A DNA stretch of 50,960 nt from Lujinxingiaceae bacterium (lineage in GTDB: Bacteria; Myxococcota_A; Bradymonadia; Bradymonadales; Bradymonadaceae), in the NCBI GenBank assembly GCA_013697635.1, contig JACCWM010000177.1, forward strand, positions 1-50,960, read 5' to 3'. Position 1 is the first letter of the stretch, and every line of letters starts with the position of its first letter. A program made the translations under genes and the position numbers. Under the pieces are notes generated by a model. That model had not been told where the DNA came from, did not search any database, and worked only from the letters and a program-made list of their open reading frames with translations. This document shows, piece by piece, positions 14,992 through 23,719 of the stretch.

Positions 14992-16595
14992 TGTTGATAC
15001 AAACGAAGAAATTATTGTTGGGTGCCGCAGCCGTCGCAGCGCTGACAGCAGCGTGTGGGCCGGACACCTCGAGTGCCTGGAAGCAGAACCTGCAGATCGG
15101 CACGCCGCTCGAGCTCAACGGAGATCTGGCCTTTCTAAACCGCAGCTTCGAGCAGGTGCACGTCGTGCGCTCAGGCATTCGCGACAACGCGCTCTTTGTC
15201 GATTCGCTTCGCCTCAATACGGGCAGCGAGCCGGGGCAAATCGCGCGCTCGAGAGACGAAAACACGCTTTTTGTCGTCAATGAAGGCGAGCGCACGCTGA
15301 GCGTCTTCGACATGCGAGGAGACGACGAGCCTGGCGTGCAAAAGGTCGCGCTTGGAAGCGCCTACGACCGCATCAGCGTCGATCCCGAGGGCCAGTTTGT
15401 GCTGCTCAGCTTTAGCGGCAACTCCTCAAAAAAGATCATCGCACGAAACCTCAACGAGCTTGGCATCGTCGATCTGCGCGCCGGCCTGCCTGAGCGCGCC
15501 GAGTTCGTCACGCTCTTTAGCCGCGCCCAGGATATCGTCTTCGCGCCGCCCTTTACCCTGGGCGGGCGCCCGCAGCGCATGGCAGCCGCACTCTCGCCAA
15601 GCGAGATCACGCTGATCGATCTCGAGGCCACCAACGAGTTCGACCGGCTGCGCAGCGTACCGCTGACGATAAGCCAGGCCGACCAGGTGCGAAACCCCGT
15701 GCAGGTCGTCTTCGACACCACGCCAAACGAGGCCGCGCCCGACACGATCAGCCTCTATGTATTGACCGACCGCGGTGAAGACATCACCCAGATCGTCATC
15801 CAGCCCAGCGTGCGCGAGGACGCGCTTCGCAAGTTCGATATCAGCGTCAACCAGTTGGCCGCCGGCCAGGCGCCCGTCAAGATGGCTGTGCTCGATTTGC
15901 CCGGCGTGGGCACGCGTCTGCTCGCCCTCGACGGCAGCCGCCCACGCTTTACCCTGGTCGACGTCACCAGTGGCGAGAGCGCCACCTTCGATCTGCCGAT
16001 CACTGCAGCGGCGAGCGACATGCTGGTCTTCAAGACCTTGCCTCCCGGCGGCGATCGCGTCGAAACGCGCGTGCTCGTCTACTCGACGCGCTCGCCGCTG
16101 GTGGCGATCATTCGCCCCGAGAGCATCGCCGTCTCCGGGGATACGCCCACGGCCGGCCAGACTATTCAAGCCATCCGCGCCAAAGAGGCGCCCCAGCGCA
16201 TCATCATGGACGGTGAGTTCGATCAGGACCGCGCCATCGCTTTTCACGCCGGCACCCAGGACGGCTTCACAGTGTTTAACCTTCGCACCAACCGAGCGAT
16301 CCCGATTCAGGGTTACGGGCTCTCGGATCTTGTTTTTGACGGCTCCGTCGGCTACGGCGTCTTTCGCGATTCGCCACACTTCGTGCGCTTCGATCTCGAG
16401 ACGGGCCACCCGACGGTCTTTGATCTACCGGCGCCGGGGCGTCGTATCTTTGCCCATGACACAACCTTGCTCGTGCAGCACGCCGATGCCTCGGGCAGCT
16501 TCACCGTGCTCGACGCCAACGAGCCTGTGCCAGCAAAGGCTCGCCACTTCGAGAACGTCTTCTTCAACGGTCTTTTTCAGCAGGTGCTGCCATGA
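14991..16595 (+). CDS. Propeller-like lipoprotein 3
   Basis: A 534-residue predicted lipoprotein with signal peptide MLIQTKKLLLGAAAVAALTA and Cys22 in TAACG. It lacks the Asn-rich tether of the two upstream paralogues and is more distant from them. It shares the same strand pattern (ENTLFVVNEGERTLSVFDMR, FVLLSFSGNSSKK) and a late IPIQGYGLSDL segment that recalls the GYELNAG ending. Predicted beta-propeller with no catalytic motif seen. The 42-base gap after lipoprotein 2 contains a 12-codon frame whose stop overlaps this start. The stop of this gene overlaps the next start by ATGA, so it is coupled to the outer-membrane barrel gene. Confidence 0.7.
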   Translation: MLIQTKKLLLGAAAVAALTAACGPDTSSAWKQNLQIGTPLELNGDLAFLNRSFEQVHVVRSGIRDNALFVDSLRLNTGSEPGQIARSRDENTLFVVNEGERTLSVFDMRGDDEPGVQKVALGSAYDRISVDPEGQFVLLSFSGNSSKKIIARNLNELGIVDLRAGLPERAEFVTLFSRAQDIVFAPPFTLGGRPQRMAAALSPSEITLIDLEATNEFDRLRSVPLTISQADQVRNPVQVVFDTTPNEAAPDTISLYVLTDRGEDITQIVIQPSVREDALRKFDISVNQLAAGQAPVKMAVLDLPGVGTRLLALDGSRPRFTLVDVTSGESATFDLPITAAASDMLVFKTLPPGGDRVETRVLVYSTRSPLVAIIRPESIAVSGDTPTAGQTIQAIRAKEAPQRIIMDGEFDQDRAIAFHAGTQDGFTVFNLRTNRAIPIQGYGLSDLVFDGSVGYGVFRDSPHFVRFDLETGHPTVFDLPAPGRRIFAHDTTLLVQHADASGSFTVLDANEPVPAKARHFENVFFNGLFQQVLP

Positions 16596-17311
16596 AGCCA
16601 TCCAATCGCCAACGATTCGCTAGCCTGCTCGTCGCAGCGAGCGTGCTCGGCGCGGCGCAAGCCCCGGCAGTGGCCCATGCGGGCGAGTTGATCGTCGAAG
16701 GCCGCATCAATACGACCTTCATCACCGACACCAGCTTTGACGCGCTCTCGAATGAAAACCACGTCGTCGGCACCTGGTTGGGCGTGGGCTACGATCTGGG
16801 CGCCTACGTCTTGCCCGGCTTTCGCGCCTACGTCTTGCTCGACAGCACGGGCCTGAGCCGCGAGCGCTTCAACGGCGCCTTGAGCATGGATTGGTCACGC
16901 CAGGTGTTGATGGCCGCTGCCGATTATGGCCCCGATTTGTGGGGCTTCTTTCGCCCATCGGTGCGCGTTGGAGCGGGCTGGGCTACGCAGTCGCTGACAC
17001 TTGCCTCGGCCAATCCGAGCGTCCACGACCGCACCCACGACCTGGCGGCGACGGCTGCGCTAGGCTTTGAGCTCTACGTACCCTACACCAACGATCCGGC
17101 AGGGCCTCCGCTGTTCAACACGATAACCTTCGGGCTCGGCGGCCACTTCGGTTACATGGCCCAGACGACGGCCAACTTCAATGATCTGCGCGCCGACGAC
17201 GATGCCTACGCCGACTCCGATCCCTGGCAGCGCGCCGGCTCAAACTTCGGCGAGCTCGACATCGACGGCCTGTACTGGAACCTGGGACTGGTCGTGCGCT
17301 TCTTGTTGTAG
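16592..17311 (+). CDS. Small outer-membrane beta-barrel protein
   Basis: A 239-residue protein with a cleavable signal peptide (basic start, hydrophobic core, cleavage near AVAHA-GE). The mature part alternates polar and hydrophobic residues with aromatic girdles (GVGYDLGAYVLPGFRAYVLL, VRVGAGWATQSLTL, ITFGLGGHFGYMA) and ends in YWNLGLVVRFLL. This fits an 8- to 10-stranded barrel, although the last residue is Leu rather than the usual Phe. It is the last gene of the operon, translationally coupled to lipoprotein 3. A porin-like channel or an anchor/translocator for the lipoproteins are both possible; I cannot decide. A weak hairpin (GCTCTT-12-AAGAGC, 17312-17335) follows. Confidence 0.65.
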   Translation: MKPSNRQRFASLLVAASVLGAAQAPAVAHAGELIVEGRINTTFITDTSFDALSNENHVVGTWLGVGYDLGAYVLPGFRAYVLLDSTGLSRERFNGALSMDWSRQVLMAAADYGPDLWGFFRPSVRVGAGWATQSLTLASANPSVHDRTHDLAATAALGFELYVPYTNDPAGPPLFNTITFGLGGHFGYMAQTTANFNDLRADDDAYADSDPWQRAGSNFGELDIDGLYWNLGLVVRFLL

Positions 17312-17340
17312 GCTCTTGGCTGGACTTCTAAGAGCTAAAG

Positions 17341-18273
17341 TCATTGCTTGTTGATAGCCCAGTCGTACTCGGTGAACTCGACCGTAGCCGAGCCCAATTG
17401 CAACACCTTGGCCTGCTCGGCGCTGACATAGCGCGCGATGTAGGCCTCAATTGAGCCGCTGTGTTTCTCGAAGTCCTGACGAAACCAGTTGAAGAGCTGA
17501 GTGGTGTAGACCGTGTTGCCTTCGACGCGCGTGGCCTGCGGCACGAACTCGCGCGTGGCCGCCTCGAGGTTTTGCTCGAGGTTGGCGTGGGTCATCGCCG
17601 ACGTGCGAAGTCGCGGACAGCTCTTGGCGGCACAGACCAGCACGAAGTGAATGCGCGGCTCGTCGAATTGAACGCGGATCACCTTGTTGTGCTCGAGGTC
17701 GTCGAGGGTCATCTTCTGGCCGGCCACGGTGTGCACGTCCTTGTTGAAGAAGCCATCGAGCTTCATCACGCTCTCGACGGGCCACTTGGAGATAATCGCA
17801 TCGAGCACCAGCGCGTTGTAAGCGTTGATGTAGAAGGCCAGGCGCGCACTCTTGCTCTTGGCGTCAAGCTTGGCCTCGCCCACCTGCTTGACGTAGCTCG
17901 CCAGCGCGGCGCGATCGGCGCTGTCGCCATGCCAGCGCCCGTAGGCGACCATGCCGCGTCGGTCGACGTACTTGTTGAGCAGTGCCTCGAACGGTGCGTG
18001 ATCGATCACATCGGCGTCGCCAGCCATCTCGGCTTTTTTCTCGGCCCTCTCTACCTTCTTCTCGGCCTTCGCTACCTTCTTCTCGGCCTGCTCTACCTTC
18101 TTCTCGGCCTGCTCTACCTTCTTCTCAGCCTGCTCAACTTTCTTGTCGGCCTTCTTGAGCGTCGTGGCCTGCTCGGCTGTGGTTTCGGGGCCGTCTGCGA
18201 AGGCCGACGGCAGGGCTGCCAGGCTGACTCCGAGCACAGAGGAGACGATCAAGGATTGGATTTTATGGCGCAT
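17341..18273 (-). CDS. DUF547 periplasmic protein with heptad-repeat coiled coil
   Basis: A 310-residue protein starting at ATG 18273, with a signal peptide (LGVSLAALPSAFADG). Residues ~40-90 are a strikingly regular Lys/Glu/Ala heptad repeat (KVEQAEK units), coded by near-identical 21-bp DNA repeats at about 18040-18150 and predicted to form a charged coiled coil. The C-terminal ~215 residues are a DUF547 domain: FEALLNKYVDRRGMVAYGRW, RLAFYINAYNALVLDAII, RIHFVLVCAAKSCPRLR and QLFNWFRQDFE. The conserved Asn-Ala-Tyr-Asn and Cys-Ala-Ala-x-Ser-Cys-Pro elements are intact. DUF547 has a papain-like/transglutaminase-related fold, but its biochemical role is unsettled. Located downstream of superoxide dismutase but separated by a terminator, so probably transcribed alone. 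Confidence 0.85.
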   Translation of the reverse strand: MRHKIQSLIVSSVLGVSLAALPSAFADGPETTAEQATTLKKADKKVEQAEKKVEQAEKKVEQAEKKVAKAEKKVERAEKKAEMAGDADVIDHAPFEALLNKYVDRRGMVAYGRWHGDSADRAALASYVKQVGEAKLDAKSKSARLAFYINAYNALVLDAIISKWPVESVMKLDGFFNKDVHTVAGQKMTLDDLEHNKVIRVQFDEPRIHFVLVCAAKSCPRLRTSAMTHANLEQNLEAATREFVPQATRVEGNTVYTTQLFNWFRQDFEKHSGSIEAYIARYVSAEQAKVLQLGSATVEFTEYDWAINKQ

Positions 18274-18383
18274 GTTAAGCTCACAATGACGATGCGTTAA
18301 CAAAAACTCGCTCTGGATCGATACTGAATCGAGAGATGGACGCTGGTCTTGACAAGGAAATTCACTATTCCACGCCAGGCCAG

Positions 18384-18426
18384 GAACAAAAAAACCCCGC
18401 GGCCATGAGGATGGTCGCAGGGTTTT
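18384..18426 (-). terminator. Rho-independent terminator of superoxide dismutase gene
   Basis: On the minus strand, a 16-bp stem (18411-18426 with 18391-18406; one wobble and one mismatch) closes on a 4-base loop. It ends in a run of seven T (18384-18390 region). It lies about 75 bases past the sodB stop. Confidence 0.9.
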
Positions 18427-18500
18427 CTTACAACGGCTGGCGGGATGAAGCAACAGGGGGGAATCGTTCCTCCGGCTCCCGTCGGCAACGGCTCAGCGTG

Positions 18501-19124
18501 TTACTTCACAGGAAACTTGTATTGCTGGGCGCTCTCAAAGTTGCGAGCAACGTCCTTCCAGTTAACGATGTTCCAAAAGTTATCCACGTACTGGCCGCGG
18601 TTGTTCTGGTATTTCAGGTAGTAGGCGTGCTCCCAGACATCGAGGGCGAGCACGGGAATTGCGGTGAACTGGGTTTGCTTCTGGTGGTTCTCGGCGGCCA
18701 GCGTGACGAGTTGATTGCCGCCCGGCTGCCAACACAAAAACGCCCAGCCGCTGCCCTCGACGGCCTTGGCGGCCGCGGCAAATTGCGCCTTGAAGCTGTC
18801 GAAGCTGTCGAAATCCTTCTTGATCTGGTTGAGCAGATCGCCCGACGGATCGCTGTAGTTGTTCGGCGAGCACATGTTGTTCCAGAACATCACATGATTG
18901 AAGTGACCGGAACCATGGAAGGCCGCAAGGCGCTCGAGGTGCTGGATCTGATCGAAGTTTCCGGACTTGCGCGCCTCGGCCATGCCCTGCTCGGCCTTGT
19001 TCAGCCCGTTAACGTAGCCCAGGTGATGCTTGTCGTGGTGCAGACGCATGGTCTGCTCATCGATGTAGGGCTCAAGTGCGTCATAGGCGTAGGGAAGTTC
19101 GGGAAGGGTATGAGTTCCAGCCAT
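18501..19124 (-). CDS. sodB: Fe/Mn superoxide dismutase
   Basis: A 207-residue enzyme that dismutates superoxide in the cytoplasm. The start at ATG 19124 is supported by TGGAGG eight bases upstream. Metal ligands are in place: His29 in LHHDKHHLGYV, His77 in HFNHVMFWNNM, and Asp162 and His166 in LDVWEHAYYLKY. Typical surrounding motifs GSGWAFL and QYVDNFWNIVNW are present. Sequence alone does not firmly separate iron from manganese use here. It has its own promoter (TTGACA / TATGTT) and terminator, so it is monocistronic. Confidence 0.95.
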   Translation of the reverse strand: MAGTHTLPELPYAYDALEPYIDEQTMRLHHDKHHLGYVNGLNKAEQGMAEARKSGNFDQIQHLERLAAFHGSGHFNHVMFWNNMCSPNNYSDPSGDLLNQIKKDFDSFDSFKAQFAAAAKAVEGSGWAFLCWQPGGNQLVTLAAENHQKQTQFTAIPVLALDVWEHAYYLKYQNNRGQYVDNFWNIVNWKDVARNFESAQQYKFPVK

Positions 19125-19182
19125 GAAATGCCTCCAGAAAAGAATTGATGGTGCCAAATAAAAAAAATAGGACTGTCCAAGC

Positions 19183-19216
19183 CCCACGAACATAGGTCGT
19201 GGGCGGGCTGTGTCAA
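19183..19216 (-). promoter_or_regulatory. sodB promoter with overlapping palindrome
   Basis: On the minus strand, a perfect -35 TTGACA (19211-19216) and a -10 TATGTT (19189-19194) are separated by 16 bases. A 7-bp inverted repeat, CCCACGA-7-TCGTGGG (19183-19203), covers the -10 box, a natural place for a repressor. The transcription start would lie about 55 bases before the ATG. Confidence 0.65.
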
Positions 19217-19257
19217 GCGCAGGTGTGAAAAAAATTTCGCGACCCGCTCGGCAGTGC

Positions 19258-20652
19258 TCAGCGTGCGGTGAAGTAGGCGTCCTCGACGCCCTCGACGTAC
19301 TCACCAACCAATCCGTCGACAAAGTCGCGGTTGCTCACGCTGAGTTCGATGCGCACGAAGCTCTGGTCTTGGTCGAGCGGCGGCGAGAAGACGCCGTCGG
19401 TAAAGAAGTGCTCGACGGCCTCGCTGTTGAGCTCCCAGCGGCCCTCGGCCGTACTCTCGTCGGGCAACAACTGCCCGGCGTTATCGACGCGAAGCATCCA
19501 AGCGAGATCGGTCTCGAGCACGCGGCCCTCAAAGAAGGACGAGAAGTCGGCGCGCGTAGGAGGCTGGCTAAAGGGGATGGGCGTCGCGGCGAAGAGCGCA
19601 GCCTCGGCCGCCTTGAGCAGCAGCTGAAGATCGCGCGCGTGATCGGGATCAACGCGCCTCCAGTGCATCGTGTTGTTGAACTCCGTCTTCAAACCGTACT
19701 CGATCGAGGCGCGCGCATAGCTCAGGCTCTTGACCAGCGCCGTGCGTGAGGCTTCCAGGCGCTGCGGGTGCGTGACACCGCGAAACAGTTGGCCATCGAG
19801 ATAGCGCACCGTGTAGTCCGCCGGGCCAAAGGCCGGCAAAAACAGCGGATCGTGCTCCGTGGGAGCAAGGCGCCAGGGGCCAAAGGCGTCTTGCAGCGTC
19901 CAACCATGCTCGTAGGCCGCCACAAAATAAATCAGCGCACGCACGGCGGCGACCGTCGACTGCAAGAGAGCAAGCTCGGAGCGGCCAAGCACCAGGCTCA
20001 GGTTCGGGTCGTGAAAGGTTTCGCCGGGCACGAAGATCCGCGTGAATTGCCCATCGTCCAAAGCGATCTGAAGGGTCTGCTCGATCTGCTCGAGATGATT
20101 GGCCACACCGACCAGGTTGAGCATCAAACGGTTGACCGGGTTGACCAGGCCCTCGACAAAACCACTGAGCGTGCGCAGTTGATCGCGCGTCCAGGGGAGC
20201 TGATCAGCGAGCAGGCCGCGTACGCCCAGATACTGGCCTTCGTCGTCCCAGCGCGCACCGCGCCCCAGCCAATACAACAATCCGTCGTTGCCATAGATCG
20301 TGGAACTGGCGTTGATCGCGCGGCTTGCGCCCAGGCTGTCGATGATCAGGGTCGAGAAACGCGCCGCGCCCGGCAACAACAGCAAATCCGTGATCGCCTT
20401 TCCGGCCGCCGCCGTGCCGTTTGTCGGCTCATCGGCGTGCCATGACGCATAGATTTGCTGCGCGCGCGCCACGTTGTGATTGGTCAGCGCCGACTCGGCA
20501 TCGACCGCGTTGCTCGATACCGCGTCGGGGCCGTAGGGGGCATCACGATCGAACGAGTCGTCCGCGCAGCTTACCAGCACAAGCGCCACGACCGTGGCGA
20601 TCACAAATGTGATCGCGGGTAATCTGAGGCTGTGAATTGAAGGTTTTTCCAT
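19258..20652 (-). CDS. Lipoprotein of unknown function
   Basis: A 464-residue predicted lipoprotein. The start at ATG 20652 (MEKPSIHSLRLP) gives a clean signal peptide ending LVSC; a longer frame upstream has no signal character. The mature protein is mostly helical by composition and contains a long central region with LLLLPGAARFSTLIID, DGLLYWLGRGARWDD and LFLPAFGPADYTVRYLDGQLF. I do not recognise a family or catalytic motif. The N-terminal part after the lipobox has a short repeat-like helix (NHNVARAQQIYASWH), suggestive of a TPR-type scaffold. Divergent from another lipoprotein gene at 20913. Confidence 0.6.
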   Translation of the reverse strand: MEKPSIHSLRLPAITFVIATVVALVLVSCADDSFDRDAPYGPDAVSSNAVDAESALTNHNVARAQQIYASWHADEPTNGTAAAGKAITDLLLLPGAARFSTLIIDSLGASRAINASSTIYGNDGLLYWLGRGARWDDEGQYLGVRGLLADQLPWTRDQLRTLSGFVEGLVNPVNRLMLNLVGVANHLEQIEQTLQIALDDGQFTRIFVPGETFHDPNLSLVLGRSELALLQSTVAAVRALIYFVAAYEHGWTLQDAFGPWRLAPTEHDPLFLPAFGPADYTVRYLDGQLFRGVTHPQRLEASRTALVKSLSYARASIEYGLKTEFNNTMHWRRVDPDHARDLQLLLKAAEAALFAATPIPFSQPPTRADFSSFFEGRVLETDLAWMLRVDNAGQLLPDESTAEGRWELNSEAVEHFFTDGVFSPPLDQDQSFVRIELSVSNRDFVDGLVGEYVEGVEDAYFTAR

Positions 20653-20865
20653 TGTCTCTTTGACCGCAATCCTGCGTATTCCAAGCGCGCACCGAGCACT
20701 GCACACGGTGCACAGGCTCTGGTCACTGCAAAAGCCTTGCCGACGCATTTTGAAGTGACGGCCCTGTCCGGCGCACCGTGGCCGGGCCTGGAGATTGGGC
20801 GCGCCAGCGCATCGAAGCAAGTTTTTGATCGCTGGTGTAGCTCTACTCCGATTTCGGATGGAGAG

Positions 20866-20895
20866 TTGTCGCTTTGCCCGGCCTTCCGATATAGT
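20866..20895 (+). promoter_or_regulatory. Sigma-70-like promoter for the 20.9-24.4 kb operon
   Basis: TTGTCG (20866-20871) and TATAGT (20890-20895) are spaced by 18 bases and lie 18 bases before the ATG at 20913, leaving a very short 5' leader with GAAGGG as ribosome site. Confidence 0.5.
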
Positions 20896-20912
20896 AGGGC
20901 GCACGAAGGGTC

Positions 20913-22151
20913 ATGACAATGGCGCAGGTGAATCAAAAAATGTGTGCAGCAGACCAACCAGGTCGGGGGTATTCGGCAGACACGGCCAAGCGCTGTGTGC
21001 TGCTTGGCGCCCTGTTTCTGGGCTGCTTGCTGCTGGCCACCGGATGCCCAAGCTTCGAGGATGGCTATTCCGGCACCTATCGTGAGGTGGATTTTGCGCC
21101 CAACCAGGACGAGGTGATCGCCGTCGACTTTTTTCGCTTCGGCACCGATGCGCGCGCCATCGTACGCTACTACCGGCGCACGGCCTCGAGCGCGATCGAT
21201 TCGCCGTTTTTGGCCCAAAACCAGACGCGCTGCGCCTGGACCAAGGCCGATCAGTTCGACGAGGACGCCCTGCGCTTCAGTCTGCCCATTCCGCCCTCGG
21301 CCAGGCGTCCACAGGCCAACGTCATCGGAGCCTTCGACAAGGACGCAGTGATGATTGCTCGCGTCGTCGAAGACGGCCAGCAAGAGGTGCCACGCGAGCT
21401 TAAATTGGCCCTGGTGAGCACGCGCCCAAACGCCAATTGCGTTGCCATTGAGGACTTCTTCGTGCGCGCGGTCTTCGACGAGCAGGAGAGCAATACACTG
21501 GCGATCGCACGCTACGAGCTGCGATACCCCGTGCTGGCGATCATGTGGGTGGGCGTCGAACCGGTTCAGCGCGACGGGGCCGTGCTTTTTGTCGCCTTCA
21601 ACCGGCCCGAGCCGACCGTGCGCCTCGATGCCGGACGAAATTTCTCAAGCGAGATCAACGGCTTGCAGGGCAGCCTTGCGCTGCTCATTCCCCAGCCGAG
21701 TGATCGCATCTTGGTGCGAAGCGGCAATACACGCTACGCGCTGGCACACTTTGTCGTCATCGACGATCGCGAGGCCGAGGGACGCTTCTCCTGGGATATC
21801 AACGAGGAGCCGATCGTCGCCACGGCGCTGCAGCGCGGTCGCCGCGAGGACGTGCCCGAAGACATCGAGAGCAACGGTTGGGGAAAGGCCGTTTTGTTCG
21901 TCGAGGGCAAGCTCAGCGAGCTCGATGACAACTTGCAGCTTCGACTCGACGGCCTGGAGCAGAGCGATGACAACGCTCACTTTTACATCGTCGATGTATT
22001 CTTCTATAACGACGAGGTGGCGCTCGTGCGACTGCCCCAGCGGCCGCAGCCCAACAAGACCGTGCAGCGGCGAGTGCCCATTCAGTTGACGGAGACCTAC
22101 CTGGACAGACGAGAAGTCCTGCTGCCACGTCTCTTTCCGTACAATTATTAA
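20913..22151 (+). CDS. Lipoprotein of unknown function
   Basis: A 412-residue predicted lipoprotein with an unusually long N-region before the hydrophobic core (VLLGALFLGCLLLATGC, lipobox Cys at ~45). The mature part is beta-rich: GYSGTYREVDFAPNQDEVIA, AIARYELRYPVLAIMWVGV and DNAHFYIVDVFFYNDEVALV. No family motif was recognised. It starts a probable three-gene operon with the outer-membrane protein at 22161 (9-base gap) and the protein at 23720, so it may be a partner lipoprotein of that barrel. ATG 20913 and ATG 20919 are both possible starts; the first has the better ribosome site. Confidence 0.6.
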   Translation: MTMAQVNQKMCAADQPGRGYSADTAKRCVLLGALFLGCLLLATGCPSFEDGYSGTYREVDFAPNQDEVIAVDFFRFGTDARAIVRYYRRTASSAIDSPFLAQNQTRCAWTKADQFDEDALRFSLPIPPSARRPQANVIGAFDKDAVMIARVVEDGQQEVPRELKLALVSTRPNANCVAIEDFFVRAVFDEQESNTLAIARYELRYPVLAIMWVGVEPVQRDGAVLFVAFNRPEPTVRLDAGRNFSSEINGLQGSLALLIPQPSDRILVRSGNTRYALAHFVVIDDREAEGRFSWDINEEPIVATALQRGRREDVPEDIESNGWGKAVLFVEGKLSELDDNLQLRLDGLEQSDDNAHFYIVDVFFYNDEVALVRLPQRPQPNKTVQRRVPIQLTETYLDRREVLLPRLFPYNY

Positions 22152-22160
22152 GCGTTCGCG

Positions 22161-23699
22161 ATGAATTGGGGGCCGCCGGGCCGCGCATCGGAGCGCACAT
22201 CATCTGTGGTCAACGTCGGCAACGAAGTGTTTTCTCAACAAGCTCATGGAGGCAAGTGGGGCCTGTGCGTGCTCGTGCTCGTGGCGCTTTGGGCCACATT
22301 GTACGGCGCGCCATCGACGGCCCAAGTCGTGCCCGAGACGCCCCTTCGAATCGTCGTCGCCCCACCCTTTCAGGTGTTGCTCCTCCACGAGGACGAGGAT
22401 GCGTCCACGAAGACCCTGGGCCAGAGCCTTCAGGACGGTGTCACCGCCTATCTGGTGAGTTATCCGGAGCAGTTTACGCTGGTCACCCAAAAGGAATTCG
22501 TCGGGCGTCTGGAGCGAAATCAACTCTTTGGAGGCACGCTCTCGCTGGCGCGCCAATGGGCCGAGATGGGCATCGAAGAGTACAAGCGCCTGCAGACGCG
22601 CGAAGCGATCGAGCATTTGGAGAAGGCGCTTCAAAACTTCACCAAGATACGCTTTGAAGCGATTGAGCCCGAAGAGATCGCCGAGGTGCTGCTCTATTTG
22701 ACCCTGGCCTATCTCGAGGATGGCGGCGATGTCGTGCGCCCGCTCGAGCTGATCAAGATGATGATCGTGCTCGATCCACAGCGCACGATCCGTGCCGGAT
22801 ACTACCCCGACTATATCGTGCAATTTTATCGCAGCGCCGGCGAGGCCTTGCGCGACGAGCTCCAACGCCTGGGGCCGTCGATTGGCCACGCCCGCGAGAT
22901 CGCAGCCACCGCTGGCGCCGACGCCGTGCTCTACGGCTACGTGGTGCCCGACGCTCAGCTCGGTGCCCGTGTTTTGCTTTATACGTATACGGTGGCGGCC
23001 GATGCTTTTTTGCCGCTCGAGGCGCTGGGTCTTGGAACCCTCGAGCGCGATGAGGTGCACGAAGCCGGCAGCCGCTTGATGAGTCGCTACAGCGCCTACC
23101 TGTTCGAAGAGCGAGCCGAGCCTCCTCGCCCGGTCGAGGCATCCCAGGGCCAGAGCGCGCTGGCCATCGAGCTGCAGTTTGCCTACGCGACCTTCTTGAA
23201 GTTCCCAAGCCCGATTGAGCGCTCCTTTGGCAATTACGGCGTCAGCGTCGGAGCGAACTTCTCTTTGACCCGCGAGTTCGGCGTGGCCGGCGCGCTGCAG
23301 GTGCTCAACTCGATGCGCGATTACAACGGCATTCTGCGCGAGGACTTCACCACGATCCGGGGATTTCTCGGCGGCCAGCTCGGCGTGGAGTTCTACGACT
23401 TCAACCTCTCGATTCAGACCGCCCTCGAGCTCACCCACGTCGGACCGATCCGCGCGATCGGCGACAAGAACTGCATCCCGGCGCCCGATCTGCTCTGCGA
23501 CAACAACTATGGCACTGTGGTCTTCGACCAGCTCGCCTTGCTCATGGGCGTCAACACTCGCCCCCGGCTCTCCTATCGGGTGACGCGCGCGCTCGAGGCG
23601 GTTGCAAGCGTCAGTGTCAGCTACTATTTCTATCCGATGACGGATCGGATTTTGAATTTTCCGCTCACCGCAGAGGTAGGCGTACAGTACCGATTTTAG
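22161..23699 (+). CDS. Outer-membrane protein with helical periplasmic domain and C-terminal barrel
   Basis: A 512-residue protein. The signal peptide core is CVLVLVALWATLYGAPSTAQ (~36-55). The start is uncertain because ATG 22161 has no good ribosome site; a GTG at 22206 is an alternative. Residues ~60-150 include RIVVAPPFQVLLL and a glutamate-rich region. Residues ~130-215 carry TPR-like helices (EAIEHLEKALQNF, EVLLYLTLAYLEDGGD). A TolB-N/LpoB-like element follows (GADAVLYGYVVPD, ~250). The last ~170 residues are amphipathic strands, and the chain ends VGVQYRF, the classic C-terminal phenylalanine recognised by the BAM complex. A periplasmic domain fused to a barrel suggests a structural or transport role. 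The partner is probably the upstream lipoprotein. Confidence 0.65.
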   Translation: MNWGPPGRASERTSSVVNVGNEVFSQQAHGGKWGLCVLVLVALWATLYGAPSTAQVVPETPLRIVVAPPFQVLLLHEDEDASTKTLGQSLQDGVTAYLVSYPEQFTLVTQKEFVGRLERNQLFGGTLSLARQWAEMGIEEYKRLQTREAIEHLEKALQNFTKIRFEAIEPEEIAEVLLYLTLAYLEDGGDVVRPLELIKMMIVLDPQRTIRAGYYPDYIVQFYRSAGEALRDELQRLGPSIGHAREIAATAGADAVLYGYVVPDAQLGARVLLYTYTVAADAFLPLEALGLGTLERDEVHEAGSRLMSRYSAYLFEERAEPPRPVEASQGQSALAIELQFAYATFLKFPSPIERSFGNYGVSVGANFSLTREFGVAGALQVLNSMRDYNGILREDFTTIRGFLGGQLGVEFYDFNLSIQTALELTHVGPIRAIGDKNCIPAPDLLCDNNYGTVVFDQLALLMGVNTRPRLSYRVTRALEAVASVSVSYYFYPMTDRILNFPLTAEVGVQYRF

Positions 23700-23719
23700 C
23701 GCAATCCAAAGGCGAAGCG

